Below, piece after piece: positions 10,720 through 22,546 of a stretch of 64,000 nt of DNA. The stretch is from NCBI RefSeq assembly GCF_000002235.5, contig NW_022145601.1, positions 7,947,660-8,011,659 on the forward strand. Direction: 5' to 3'. The notes under the pieces are model-generated. The model had not been told where the DNA came from, ran no database searches, and worked only from the letters and a program-made list of their open reading frames with translations. Made by a program: the position numbers and the translations under genes. Source of the DNA: Strongylocentrotus purpuratus (taxonomy: Eukaryota; Echinodermata; Echinoidea; Camarodonta; Strongylocentrotidae). The number at the start of each line of letters is the position of its first letter. Position 1 is the stretch's first letter.

Positions 10720-13700
10720 TCCAGGCCGACGCTTACCCGTGCCTGGGTGAGCGGCGGCCGCTGGCATGGTGCCGTCGGTAAAAATGTTTCCCAACTCAAG
10801 CACTGTCAAACTCACCACTCAGAAACTGGGACCAAATGTCTGGATTTCTGCTTGGACTTGGAGGAAAATGGATTATTCTGCCATCTTTGGTTTTTAAAAC
10901 AGCATTGTTCACTGTTATTATTATTATTAAATCGGCGCCTTCAACTGCAACTCAAAGTAAAATTGCATGCGTTTTCGGCGACAGAACTGGGATACTGCTC
11001 CAGTTGTTGTTGTTGTGTTTTGAGTTATTGGCGATTAGTCAGTGATTTGACTATTGTCGCCAAAATACTTTACGGCACGTGTTATATCTCTCAATTTTGG
11101 ATTTAAAAAAAATATATATTTATTTCGTTTTATATTTATCTATCTTTTAAGATAGTATCGTAAAATAATATCGTAAGCAAAACATTCATGGGCTTTGTTA
11201 GTGTTTCTTAACAGTACGTGCAGATTATTTGTTATATCACATACACACCATACATAAATATGTATATAAGATAGCACCTACACAAGCTTCTATATTCAGT
11301 AATCTTATCATACCTTTTATCATTGTTGTTACTTTTTCTTATTTTCTTTTCTTAAAGGGATCCGGTAACTTTGTCTCAGATTCTGAAACAAAATTCTGGA
11401 TTTAGCTCATGATGCAATGATAATTATAAACCTTTAGGTCAGTCAGGAACCCCATGACTTTTACAAGCCGATCGCCTGTCTGATTATCAAGATATTTATG
11501 ATTGGAATTACAAATTTTGAAAACCGTTCGCCTGACGGTTTTCATAACACTACAGTCTATTGGGGAAAACGAGTATGGTAAAACCGGTCACTCAAAGATT
11601 TTTACTTTTTTGAGGCACTTCTTGACCATTTTGAAGCGCAATTTTTTTAGGGCTTCAATATTACACCATATTAAAGACACTGATAACACGTAGGGCCGTG
11701 TATCTCAGATTTAACATTGTTAAACGATCCCTTTAATGCCACCACTAGTGGTATGTATGGTGGTGGCAAAAAACAAAAAACAAAAAAAAATCAAAATCAA
11801 AAAATCAAAAAATTTAAAAAAAATTAAAAAAAATTTAAAAAAAAACAAAAAAAACATGGCGTCCGAATACTCGAGTATTCGCTTGTAAGCATGGGAGTGT
11901 ACTCGGGTACCTCATTACACTGTTGTGCACAGCCTTACTAAAAATGGCGTCGAAAAATATCCCTCCGCTATATAATCTGTACGTATAGGTACTACAATTA
12001 AATGAAGTCCTAAAATAGCATAAGAAAAATAGGTCTCGCGTGTCATCCCGAATTTATGAAATATGACACCAAAAACAATAATGAACGTCTCCAGATAACT
12101 TATACACTATCATGAGACATTTCAGCATCTCTTACACTTCCTTGAAGTATATAACCAAGAATTATTTTACAAATTATCAATCACTTTCACAAGTACCGTA
12201 AGCACAGTCAATACCATTACGGACTTTTACCACTATCCACACTTCAAAAGAGGCCCAAATTTGTCCTACAAATCTCAAAAACATTAAAGATACACGTACA
12301 ATCGTAGCATAACATACACTTATAAGAATAATAGCACGGAATTAAACATACCTTCAGTTTTGCATATAAATGAAGAAAAAACTAGGATCAACCAACATGG
12401 TTGAAGTACCTTCGTACGGTCTTATTTTGCGCTGTAGCGAAAGTGCTGATAGTCTCAATTCAGGTACAAAAGGTAATTATTCTGCGGCGTAACAAATACG
12501 GGAAAATAATGTCAAGCCTTGACACAAAGTGCATACCGATGGTGGGTTGCGGGCGGGTGTGCGCACTATGTACTTGTGAAGTTATCTACTGTAATTCAGG
12601 AGATAACTTCACACATGCGCGCGCCCGCCTGCAACCCGCCCGCAACCCGCCCTTGTAGTAGCTCGTAGTACCCCAAAATACGGCCCTTATTGACTTTACA
12701 CACCGGACTTAGGGGTTTTTTTTCAAAAGGAAGGAAGATGAAGGAAGATACCCTAAATAAACACTGAATGGGGGGGGGGGGGCTGGGGCATAGCCCCATG
12801 AAAAATTGCCACTATGCGCGAAATTGTTGCGACAAATTCGGTGATGATTGTATGCTATACAGCAACATCAAGACAGAGGAAGATGCCCTACGTTTCCAAG
12901 AGGATCTTTACTAGCTCCAATGCTGGGAGCAGGTTCTCCAAGACACCAATGAACGCAAACCCTTCATCAAATCCTACTCTATCCACGGACGGACCCTAGC
13001 TGACAAAAAATACAGCAAAGTATCTAGGTGTTGAGTTGCAGAAGAATCTCAGCTGGAACCAACACTGTCACCAAAAAGGCCAATTACACCAATGCCTTTC
13101 TAGTTTCTTCAAAGGAATATCCAACTATGTCGTAGAAAGGCTAAAGAACCAATCATGGAGTATGCCAGCATCATATGGGACCCTCACACGCAAGCAAACA
13201 TCAAGAAGCTTGAAATGGTTCAACGGTGCTATGTATGCATCATCTTCAATGACCAGCGCAGAACAAGCAGCATAGCAGCCATGCTGAACCAGCTCAAGTA
13301 GTCAACATTACAAGAATGAAGGGCACTGCCACAGGCTAAGGTGATGATGATCTATCGCATCACCAGCTCGCTGATAGACATCCCACACACTTTCCTCACT
13401 CCATCTACATCCCTGCACAGAGGGCATTCCAAGAAGATCATAGTTCCTTTTCCCGGATGCAATAAGACTCTGAAACTCCCTCCCTCAGAACACCGTTCAT
13501 TGTACCTCTGTTAACAACTTTAAGCAAGAGGTACAAAAAAAACCAACTCCGCTAACGTGGTAGTTGTTTTTACTTGCACTCAATTAACTGTACCTTTTTT
13601 CAGACATTGTACAACTCCACACATCTGCACTGCACCTCAACAGTACGACAATACACCTGACGGTGGCATGTACTGCACCTGAATAAGAAGAGGAAGCTGT

Positions 13701-16700
13701 AATGCATGCATATGGGACTAGTAAATTACATTTTTCCTTTTTTTCTCTCATTTTTTGTAATTGTAGGTTCTCGAAAAGAAATTAAAGGAGGCACAGAAGC
13801 AGCGTGATCGGGCTACTCAAGAGTAAGTTCCTATAAAAGTTTAAATATTGAGTATTAAGAGGAAAAGTGGGTCATGAGTTTCCCTATCTAATCTTTGTTA
13901 AAATAGAAAGAGCCTAAGTATAGTATTATCAATCCATTTCCCCCCTCCTTCACTAACTCTTCATCTTTTTCTCATTGTTCTTCTCCTTTTCCTTCTTTCT
14001 TCTTCTTTTTCTCCTTCTTATTTTGTTTTTCTTATCTTTTTCTTCCTATTCTACTACTTCTTCTTCCTATTTTTGTTCTTTTTCTTTTCCTTCTTTTCTC
14101 TTTCTTCTGCTTCTACTTATTCTTCTTCTTCTTCTTCTTCTTCTTCTTCTTCTTTTCCTTCTTCTTCTTCTTCTACTTCTTCTTCTTCTTCTTCTTCTTC
14201 TACTTCTGCTACTTCTTCTTCTTCTTCTTTTCCTTCTTCTTCTTCTTCTACTTCTTCTTTTTCTTCTTCTTTAACATCTTGATATGACCAGGGTATCTAA
14301 AGTCTAAAGCACCAAGCGATATCGCCAATGCATCAAGTGCCATATACATCCAGAACATAAACATTATTATTGTTGTTTTATATTGGTGTAGAAAGAAGGA
14401 TGCGACACCGGCTGTGGTTCTACTCCAGGAAGACACCCAAAGGACATCCTACCAGCCACAGCTTAGAATCCTCAAGCGACCAACAGAGGCTGGAGGAGAC
14501 CAGAATGCAACAGAGAACAAGGATGTCAACAAGGTATGACACTTCATTTATGACTTTCTCCCACATTGTAATGATAATAGCGATTTTGATAAATGATAAT
14601 ACCTGTTACTTATAAAGCGCATTACCATTAAAGATACTATGTCCCTTTTGCAGCCAACATCAAATTCTGTAGAACTTTGCAGGAATTATGAATATGTCAT
14701 TTATGTCCTATCTGAAATTTAAACATTAGCAGTGTCCTAGTACTCAAATTATGCAAGGAAACCGTTTACCTCTAGACTTCACTGTCAGACACTATTGAGT
14801 GACTGAGTGACATCTTTTTTTCTTTGGTAATAACGTACCCTGGTACATAAAATAAGCTGTAAGTGTAACAGGTACATGTACATGAGCATTTGTCTACATC
14901 AATAACCCACTACTTGTAATGGCCCAAATTAAACTGACTGAATCTTTGTGCAGCACAAAACACATGACCATTCGGTAAAAGGGTCTGAAAATAAATACTA
15001 TTACTAAGATGATTGCAATCACTGAAGTCAATTCGACAACTGATTGTCGTTATTTTCCAACTAAAAGCCTTTTTCAAGCCCTTTTGTTTTGAGGGAATTT
15101 CTAAATTTGTATTTTCTTTCAAGGCCGTTTGAATTTAACCTTTTCATTTTGTTTGGCCTGTAAATGGGGCATAGTACCTTTATATGGCCAAATCATTCAC
15201 ATCATTACTATTACCCCTGTCATTGGATTCAATTACATTTCTCCATTCCCTGGTGAGTGTTCCAGCTAGTCACTTTTTAACAGGCGTTCACATGCTAATC
15301 CAACCACAATGATGTTCGCATCCTACCAGGTAACCATTTAAAACCTGGGTGGAGAGGAGCAATGTTTTTTCTTTGCCGTGCAAAAATAAAATAAACTGAA
15401 CTGAATGAATTAAAACATGAAAAAACATACTGCTAAAATGATCTAATTCTGATTTAAAAAAAAAAAAAAAAATACCGGCGGCCATCGTGAAAAATAGCCC
15501 GACTGTCAGGAAAAATGTACAGAGTGGCCATTTTGAAGAAAATAAATAAATAAAAAGGGCCTCCTCCTTCCTATTTTTCAAAAAGGCAGGATGTTAAACA
15601 ATATTTTTTTTTAAATTTGGCCTAAGGCACATGTCACATTATCAGGCAAAGCGTTAATGCAGGCCCTTTCAATTTGTCATGCCATATTTCAGGCTTTTGT
15701 AGGGTACACAATAGCTCATGGTGGATGATTTTCATAAATTCTATCTGGCACCTACCGTTACGCATTTTGTAATACGGTATGCAATAAATTTCATACGCCA
15801 TTCTGAAGGAAAAATAAACACATTGAATAACTTTTACATTTTTGATACGGCCCATGCTGGAGAAGAGTATACACATATTTAATCAATTAATGTTTCGACA
15901 TGGTCCGTTCTGAAGAAGTGAATATTCATTTAGCCGTTGAAATCACACTTTGTTTTTTTACCAAACCAGAATGGAGCATAAACAGAACATGTCCAGTGTT
16001 TCGGAAGATTACCGCAATTCTCTACATGAATTCTACTACCGTATTTGCCGGCGATAAGGCTGCACTGTCGCATAGGCCGCACCGCCGCATAGGCTGCACC
16101 CCCGATTTTGACATTTAAAAAGAAAAAAAAAAAAAAAAAACACACGGACAAAACAAAATAATCATAATTTTCTCGAAAACACTTTTTTTTTTTACAAACT
16201 GATACCAAATTCACGAATATTCTTATAATTTACCGGAAGTTTAGCTAAGAAAGTGATCACAGGCAGATTTGGTGTCCGATATATACCCCTGCCACATTGT
16301 ACGGTGTAATGCGAAATTGCATAAAATGGAAAAACAAAATGGTGACTTCAGATGGATGTTCGCGGCAGCTCCGTTAAAAGGGTCCCTTCCTTTACTTCTG
16401 CAATGCATTGGCACGAACTTAGATCAAGGTCTATCGGCAAATGTTGTGTTAGGACGTTTATTTTCGTCTTCATGTCAACAATGCAAGGTAAAATTGTCGT
16501 TAAGATGTGTGGAAATGTCCTGCACCATAGTGGTAAAGTTATTTTACCGTTTCTAGTCCCATATGTGCAAATTCGTGCTGGTTTTGACTTTCATTTTTTT
16601 TTTTTTTTCACTCTTTCGTCGTAAATGCCGCACCCCGACTTTTTGATATTTTCTCTTCCAAAAATACTGCGGTCTTTACGCCGGCAAATACGGTAATGAT

Positions 16701-17476
16701 ATTCTTTTTGAAATGGTTCAATGGAAGGAATTATAGGGATTCATATTTGAAACGCAACTTTTTTCCAAATTGATTTCTCTTGAAGACCAAGCAAAAGACT
16801 TTAGCGGAGAGAGAAGAAGAGTACAAGCAAGCCAGATTAAGGATCCTTGGATCAGCCGAAACTGACTTTTCTGAACCGGCTCCTAGGTATGTATTTCTCT
16901 TTCTCTTTGTCTCTCTCTCTCCCTTCCTCTCTTCCTCTCTCTCTCTCTCCCTCTCTCTCCTCCTCCTCCTCCTCCTCCTCCTCCTCCTCCTCCTCCTCCT
17001 CCTTCTCCTCCTCCTCCTCCTCCTCCTCCTCCCCCCTCTCATGCCCTCCCCCTCTCTGATCTTTTTATCATCTCTCTTACTCACTTTCTCTCTTTCCTCT
17101 ATTTTCTCCTGCTTCTCTCTCTTTTTCTTTTCCTTTTGTGTCGGTTACTGTACAATGTAAACTTACATGAATGCAGAAGAAAATCAAATCAAAATCAAAA
17201 TCAAACTACAAGTGGATGATGCATCTTTGTATTTTATGTCTCATATAATTTTTTTTTCATTTTTTTCCCCGCTGTGGAGCATTCTCTGTCTGATCATATG
17301 ACCATCTCTCTTGCTCACTTCCTCTCTTTCCACTTTCTCTTCCTCTTCTCCTCCTCTCTCGCTCTCTTTTTGCCTTTTGTTATGTTTGATGATATATCTT
17401 TCCTTCATGTCATTCAATTTGCAGGTCCAAAGACAGTTCTCGGCCGGCCGCAAGTCTAGGCACAACCAAGAGGTAG
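8036..17476 (+). CDS. SZRD1: SZRD1, SUZ RNA-binding domain protein (whole gene, 5 coding exons)
   Basis: Five exons (8036-8089, 13767-13822, 14392-14533, 16786-16886, 17425-17476) join in phase into a 134-residue protein. The product is small and acidic at its N-terminus (MDESEEVWDSWEDMADSG), as in vertebrate SZRD1. It then has LEKKLK, a QLRILKRPT segment and the SUZ core TLAEREEEYKQARLRILGS, all close to the human protein as I remember it. SUZ domains bind RNA; the family's cellular job is poorly known. The start is supported by an in-frame TGA at 8009-8011 with no ATG between, and by a strong context (A at -3, G at +4). The C-terminus (RPAASLGTTKR) lacks the GPDG...GF signature expected of a SUZ-C motif, and the protein is shorter than the roughly 152-residue human one. 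Convergent with the Sfi1-repeat gene. Confidence 0.93.
8245..8400. repeat. Foldback element in SZRD1 intron 1
   Basis: GGATGATGGTGGGAA at 8254 mirrors TTCCCACCATCATCC ending at 8388, and CCCTTCTATCACC mirrors GGTGATAGAAGGG around a short centre near 8320. TGCTC/GAGCA extends the match outward. Confidence 0.85.
8868..9024. repeat. Direct repeat, copy 1
   Basis: GCGCTTGTTCAGAAACCTAT through AAATAAAGATCATGAGTTAA is repeated at 9845-9984. The two copies bracket the CCAGTATTCGGTC element. Confidence 0.85.
9025..9779. mobile_element. Non-autonomous DNA element with CCAGTATTCGGTC ends
   Basis: Left end has CCCAGTATTCGGTC at 9036 and again at 9054; right end has its complement at 9759-9772, each next to an AGAGT-type outer motif. 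Internal copies occur near 9452 and, imperfectly, at 9583. Repeated motifs at both ends suggest transposase-binding sites. No transposase seen. Confidence 0.7.
9784..10030. repeat. Tandem unit containing direct repeat copy 2
   Basis: CCTGTTTCGTGTCAATTTTC begins at 9784 and a near copy at 9985, giving a period of about 201 bp; the unit includes the second copy of the 8868 repeat (9845-9984). Confidence 0.8.
10557..11937. mobile_element. hAT-like non-autonomous element with perfect 8-bp target duplication
   Basis: Begins TAAGGCTGTG and ends CACAGCCTTA; CTAAAAAT flanks both sides (10549-10556 and 11938-11945). Subterminal sequence is rich in CTCGAGTAC and ACTCGGGTAC. Two long A-tracts (10647-10716) and a nested TTAA-ended MITE (11352-11736) fill the interior. 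No transposase remains. The intact target site suggests a fairly recent insertion. Confidence 0.85.
11352..11736. mobile_element. TTAA-ended MITE nested in the hAT-like element
   Basis: Starts TTAAAGGGATC and ends GATCCCTTTAA. TTAA at both ends fits a piggyBac-type target, though ends alone do not prove it. Shares CCTTTAGGTCAGTCAGG and GGTAAAACCGGTCACTCAAA with 49700-50058. Confidence 0.75.
12546..12635. repeat. Short foldback in SZRD1 intron 1
   Basis: GTTGCGGGCGGGTGTGCGC and GAAGTTATCT mirror AGATAACTTC and GCGCGCCCGCCTGCAAC around a 13-base centre. Confidence 0.8.
12830..13545 (+). mobile_element. Degraded LINE (reverse transcriptase, palm to C-terminus)
   Basis: Reads DDCMLYSNIKTEEDALRFQ, then SIHGRTLADKKYSKYLGVEL and LSWNQHCHQK, which match the DD-x-x-LY, YLGV-x-L and L-x-W-x-x-H landmarks of CR1/L2-type ORF2. 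Frame changes and stops scatter the later part (for example 13267 onward); it ends near VNNFKQEVQ. The 5' part is absent. Confidence 0.75.
13767..13822 (+). CDS. SZRD1: SZRD1 coding exon 2
   Basis: Follows a pyrimidine-rich acceptor ending ttgtag and ends at GTAAGT in phase 2. Encodes VLEKKLKEAQKQRDRATQ, matching the LEKKLK that opens the conserved part of SZRD1. Separated from exon 1 by a 5.7-kb, transposon-filled intron. Confidence 0.93.
14040..14278. repeat. (CTT)n microsatellite in SZRD1 intron 2
   Basis: Nearly continuous TTC/TCT units with CTA interruptions; open in several frames only because of its simple composition. Confidence 0.95.
14392..14533 (+). CDS. SZRD1: SZRD1 coding exon 3
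   Basis: Acceptor ggtgtag, donor GTATGA, ends phase 0. Encodes KKDATPAVVLLQEDTQ and then QPQLRILKRPTEAGG, the start of the SUZ domain. QLRILKRPT is the strongest family signature in the gene. Confidence 0.94.
14580..15370. mobile_element. Broken pieces of the class-II tRNA-derived SINE family
   Basis: TTATAAAGCGCATTACCATT (about 14609) and ATTACCCCTGTCATTGGATT (15209) to ACCTGGGTGGAGAGGAGC (15342) match the tail and body of the copy at 48011-48369. The tRNA-like head is missing and 570 bp of other sequence separates the pieces. Confidence 0.6.
16039..16693. mobile_element. DNA transposon remnant with CCGTATTTGCCGGCG ends
   Basis: CCGTATTTGCCGGCG at 16039 and its complement ending at 16693, each flanked by TA (16037-16038 and 16694-16695). 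Next to each end are GCCGCACC-type motifs. TA duplication and these ends suggest a mariner/pogo-type element. No transposase. Ends 92 bp before SZRD1 exon 4. Confidence 0.8.
16786..16886 (+). CDS. SZRD1: SZRD1 coding exon 4 (SUZ core)
   Basis: Acceptor tctcttgaag, donor GTATGT, ends phase 2. Encodes TKQKTLAEREEEYKQARL and RILGSAETDFSEPAP. The AEREEEYKQARLRILGS stretch is the hallmark SUZ core. A (CT/CTC)n tract begins right after the donor. Confidence 0.95.
16895..17120. repeat. (CT)n and (CTC)n tract after SZRD1 exon 4
   Basis: Begins eight bases past the donor; pure CTC units from about 16963 to 17035. Reading frames here encode only Leu/Ser or Arg runs. Confidence 0.95.
17425..17476 (+). 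CDS. SZRD1: SZRD1 coding exon 5 with stop
   Basis: Acceptor tcaatttgcag; completes a split Arg codon, then SKDSSRPAASLGTTKR and TAG at 17474-17476. This is where a SUZ-C motif is expected, but only a weak resemblance to the family's basic tail remains. A different terminal exon downstream cannot be excluded. Confidence 0.85.
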
Positions 17477-18589
17477 CGAGGCCATCATGCTGTCATGGCG
17501 ACTCCAGAGTCCAGATAGGTGAAAGGAGAAAATTTTTGACCACACAATTGCAGGCCCGTGCATGTTTTACCGAAGTCGTACATGTATTTCAAGCGATTGC
17601 ACAGCAGTCGAACCGTGTCTTTAAATGGCAAACCAGAGTACGATTGGTCAGGTACAACATAGGCAAGGGCCTGAAAGTATTGTGATTCACCTCTGCGTTT
17701 TGTCAAAGACGGAACTGGCTTAGCAATCGGCAGCGGTAATAACTCAACTGTTGTGCGGAGCTTCCATGGAAACCGGATATGATCTCATAGACGAGCATTT
17801 GGGTATCCGCAGGAAGAAAGTTTTGACAGATGCTTGCTGACGGTCTCGTGAGGATATGTGCTTGTGTTAGCCGGAAGGGGAGCGTTGCTCGGATTGTGTT
17901 CTCCAAGTTATTCAGGAAAATTCATAGCGTTTAACCTCCATACCACAATTGTGGTTTAATTTTCACTTATATCGAGAAAAACCGCAAGGTATTTTGGTCT
18001 GAAAGTTTGGGGATAATTTGTTAAGGGCTTGTTTACATATGATGAAGTGAAAGGCAGCATTCTACATTAATGATGTGAGTGTGAAACGCTTCACAATAGA
18101 CCAGTTCACAGTTAGCACATTACGGCAATGACCCCGAATATCCACAGATCTTCAAAACATGAAGAAGTCGCACTTTGTACATTTTGAAATAATCACTCCT
18201 ACAGCAATGGAGGTGCTATATAAATAGCCTTTGTTTCCCCTTTTTAAAGAATACTTCCACCTGTGTATCATGGAGTGCACTGCTTGTTCATGAATGAATA
18301 ATGATTACATAGCTTTCATGAGCACGTAACCAGTATTTCTTCTCCGTGTATTTCACAATTTGTTCTGCAATGACCTTTATCTGCTCATGCTCAGACTGCA
18401 ACCGTGAACTGGCTTATTATGTATCCCAAAGATGGTGAGTGCGCGTAGAACCTTTATTGCGAGCAGCTACTCATTTTTATTCCAACCTGCCTTTCATTTA
18501 CCGGGACACGATAAGAAAAAAAGCCATGTGGTTTCCCGCTTCATATGTGAAGAAGCCATTTGACTAGTAATAGTATTGACATATAGTCA

Positions 18590-18755
18590 AAACTGTCTTA
18601 GTGATCACCTGTTTGTAAAGGCCACTTGTTTATGGTGGTCACCTATATTGTCTCCCTCTGGGAGGAAACTTGTAGAACCTGTCTAGAAAGGCCACCTGTC
18701 TGCAGTGGCCAGTTTTCCTGTGTCCCATCGGTGGCCTTTATAGACATGTTGACTA
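18590..18755. mobile_element. MITE of the GTCAAACCTGTC family
   Basis: AGTCAAAACTGTCTTAGTGA at the left mirrors TATAGACATGTTGACTATA at the right. Internal GGCCACCTGTCT matches copies at 45267-45443 and 50290-50554. Confidence 0.65.
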
Positions 18756-19538
18756 TATTATCCTTTTCAAGCACTAAATAACAAACCAATGATAATTTAG
18801 AAAAATTAGAAAAGTCAACATTTTCTAGCTATTTTATTTTCTTGAATGTATTATTATTATAGTAATAATACACAGTAATACAGACTTATCTTAGCATTAT
18901 CTCTGATTATATATATATATTCAGCAAAAAAAGAATGTGGACACGCATTATTCAAAATGTTCATACAAATTGTCTATAAAATATAAGATATACATCAAAT
19001 CAAAGACGAATTAATAGTCTACCAACATTAAGTTCATCAAGGTCAAGTTTTGAACTTTAAAACTTGGATGGGAAAATTCATTTAACCATTAGAAGGTCTG
19101 ATTAAGAAAGTTGCAAAATTGAGCAAGTGGCCATTCAAATATTAATGATCATGTGCGTCTGTAAAACAAAGAGTGAGAAACAACGAAGAGGATTGAGCTC
19201 TAGATTTTATCACAAAATCCATGCATTAACGTAGGCACAATCCTTAGCTCAATAACACAAAGATGTGTTAGCGATCTTAGTAATTAACTGCTATTTCGCT
19301 ATTAATCACTAGACTATGTCATCAATTCATTGATCGATCATACAGTCATTTGCACAGCTTTGTGTTAATGGCCATTGCTTGTACATGTGTGTCACCTTTT
19401 CCTATATATTGCGACTGCTAGCTCTTTTAGAAGACCATTATCATTAAAATCATTCATCATCTCCATATATGTGTGTGTACTTGGGTTTGTTCAGACATGT
19501 ATTATTCAGATAAGATTATTTATGTCTGGGTAGTGACC

Positions 19539-19878
19539 TTTAAAGGTATAGACCAGTTCTAGTCATGCAATTGCATTGTGAAAGAAACGTTGTGGAATCA
19601 ATCAGAAAGTACTGGAATCATCAAAATGATCAGAAATTTGGCCCAGTCTTGGTAAAGTTACAAGCACTGTACACAGAAAGATGTATATGGGACTACGGGA
19701 TATCTGTCCAGTCCGGATAGATGTAATAACTTATCAAATATATCAATTAGTAGGCGGTTTCCAGGCAAGATTTTTATCATCACATATTAGTCAAAACATA
19801 TTCTTTCACACGATTGGTAATAAGAGCTTCCATTTTATTTTTTGAGAGGGGGGCGTTTCCAAAACTGGTCTATACCTT
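19539..19878. mobile_element. MITE with GGTATAGACCAGTT ends
   Basis: AAAGGTATAGACCAGTTCT (19542) mirrors AAAACTGGTCTATACCTT (19861-19878). The interior (TTGCATTGTGAAAGAAACGT, TATATGGGACTAC) recurs at 26500-26760 in reverse and at 38525-38800. Confidence 0.78.
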
Positions 19879-21694
19879 CAACTGTTCACCAGCCCAAAGA
19901 TGTGACCCAGGTTTGAACCGAGGTCCATCAGGGTCAGTTGTAAGCGAAGATAGAGAATGATGGTACTGCTAGACCACATCACATCTCACAATGTACAATT
20001 GTTTTTTCCCTTTTAGGACAGGGTTATTTTTAAGGTTAAATCAATCACATTATTGTTCTTCAAGTTGGCAGCAATAATATTTTTCTTTTTTTGGGCCACA
20101 TTGTTGAAATAAACCATAATGGCTCTGCAAACAGTATACATGTACATGTGTGGGAATGTAGTTGGAAAGTTGAATTTTTAAAATATTTTTTATTGAAAAG
20201 TAATGATTTTGACTCTTTCAGCGTGTCGCCAATTCAAAGATTTTTCTTTCTCCAATTCCAGGCATCAAAATGCCGTATTGTAATGAAACAAAAATGGATG
20301 CAGTGTCTGCAAAAAAAATTGCCCTCTCTACTCATGCGTCCTTCATATTTTTTATGGCTCTGGATCAAAAGTTATTGAGTCAAACCACAAATTGTGAAAG
20401 GATCATCACAAAAGGATCAGTCAATTAATGCATATGCATGTATGTAAACTATTTTGCATGCAAATAGTCAAAGTTCTTGATCAATTAGCAAATGAAATAT
20501 GTTAAAGTGAACAAATCAACATAAAGATTTGTTTTGTATGTTGGTAATTCCATGTCGTAATACTACTGTATATTCAAAACGCACCCTTACATGATTGCAA
20601 TGAATAGGGCATGCACAGAACCCGAGTCGGACTTTGGTTCCGTAAACGCAACGTTTTATGTTATTCTCCATTTTCTTCACGCTCGTTATCCATAAGCCCT
20701 TAGAAATCCGGGTAAACTTTTTTTGTTTGGTTGATTTTCAATTACAGATCGATCAATCAATCTTATTTACTGGGTGTAAGCCACAAATATGTTTAAACTA
20801 ACAATGTTTTTCTTTTGAAAAATATGAGGAATCTTTTCCCCTTGATAGCAAATTATGTTTTGGTTGTTGAAGAATTTTGGATGCCCATCTTCCCTCCTTC
20901 CCCCTTCAAATGCACAGTCAATGCCCCTGTTGACAAATTTTTTTCACTGGATATCTCGGGAATCTTTATTAAAAAAATTAGTATTATTTGATATTGAAAG
21001 TTGACAAAGTTTATGAATATTTTATTATTGATATGCTGTACAAAATGTTAAACTAATAACCGGGCAAATGTTTGTTATACCAAGGAGATATCTCTTTGGT
21101 TATACACATCTGTTTTGTGCGTTTTAAAATTACATTTACACTGTACTGTACATGTGAATGTACATTGTCATTTAGATGCTGCTGATGTTTTCTAACTTCT
21201 TTTTTTTTCTTCAACTTTCAACAGATGTTTTTAGTGATAGGTTACCCATGTAAATTCTAAATCATGAAATAACGATATTTTTTTTTGGAGACTTTGAAAG
21301 TAGGGGCTGAAGTCACCCATTTCTTGAACACACCCACGCACACTCACAAAAATACAAAAAAGAAAGAACTTATTTGCTTTTGAAAATTTACAAATAATTT
21401 ATTGTTTTAAGAACCTCCTGCATGTTGATACAAAAAAAAAATCAACATTTTGGCAGATGTGAATCAAAGATTGTCATTAACAATTGCACAATATGCTTTT
21501 AATGAGTGGTACATCAATATGAAATTTAGAAAACTGAAAACATGCCATGAATTCAAGTACGAAGATGTGTTTCCTTGTGAGGTGATGATTGAAAAATTAT
21601 TATTGAAACATTTATGTATATTCAAGTATGAAATGGTGATGATAACAGTAATCTAAAATAAATGAAGATAAAATTAAAAAAGAAAAAAATTGTG

Positions 21695-22160
21695 TGGTGG
21701 GATATTATTAGTGGTGGTGGTGGCCGATGATGATTGTTTTGATTCTATGCTATTGATGCTAATGATAATGGTTATGAGGATGGGGAGAATAAATATGAGT
21801 ATGATAAAGAGGACGATGATACAAGTGATGATGATGTTGATGACGATGCTAATGATACAGATATTGATAGTGGTGATGATGATAAGGAGTAGGAGGAGGA
21901 TAAAGATCATTATTTTGATGACGATGCTAATGATACAGATATTGATAGTGATGATGATGATAATGAGTAGGAGGAGGAGAATAAAGATCATTATTTTGAT
22001 GATGATGAAGATTGAGAACATGATAATGGTGATAAATATGAAGATGATAATGATAACAATGAGGATACAATAATGCTGCTGCTGAGGATCGTGATGCTTG
22101 TGATGATGCTGATGATAATGGTGATAGTATTGATGATGATGACAAGTTAAAATTAGTATT
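21695..22160. repeat. (GAT)n-rich minisatellite
   Basis: GATGAT units throughout, with a higher-order direct repeat of about 78-80 bp containing GACGATGCTAATGATACAG (21842 and 21920). Confidence 0.93.
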
Positions 22161-22546
22161 TAGTAGCGTGTGATAATACAAATAAAGAAGGAAAAAAAAA
22201 GTACTCCAACAGAGGAGTCTACATGTAAACCATGTACACAACTTTCACTGGTACAAAACTGTCTTTTAAAATCGATATGTACAACTACACAAACACAAAA
22301 CTAAATTTCAAAAAAATTATATATATATCAGGCCTGATAATTACCCGATTTGATAGTTTGCCATTGCCTGAAACCAAGAGGTGATTATTTGGTATTTATT
22401 CCTTATCGGAAACATTTCACTTCTTCCGTCATTTTAGAGCAACAAATCATCAATTAATAGCTAGCAAACTGTGTGCGATACGTATAGTGCATGTAGTAAT
22501 ACGTATGTCCGTACGTGTATTCACGTACATGTATACAAGAAAGTAT

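Larger units (their letters stand above)
17477..22200 (+). other. Possible long SZRD1 3' UTR and intergenic DNA
   Basis: No further coding exon was found on either strand. AATAAA signals occur at 21657-21662 and 22181-22186; use of either would make a 3' UTR over 4 kb. The tract contains two MITEs (18590-18755, 19539-19878) and a GAT repeat. Confidence 0.35.

Noticed and set aside
13975-14274. 99-residue Leu/Phe-rich reading frame
   Set aside because: Entirely a (CTT)n microsatellite within SZRD1 intron 2; no coding bias.
16731-17160. Arg-rich and Leu/Ser-rich frames of 117-126 residues
   Set aside because: Produced by the (CTC)n tract; only 16786-16886 of this stretch is a true exon, in the plus frame.
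19900-19985. tRNA-like sequence with GGTTCAAACC on the minus strand
   Set aside because: Only box B is convincing; no body or tail links it to a SINE, so it is left unannotated.
21674-22241. Met/Ile-rich and Leu/Ser-rich frames over 100 residues
   Set aside because: GAT repeat read in different frames.
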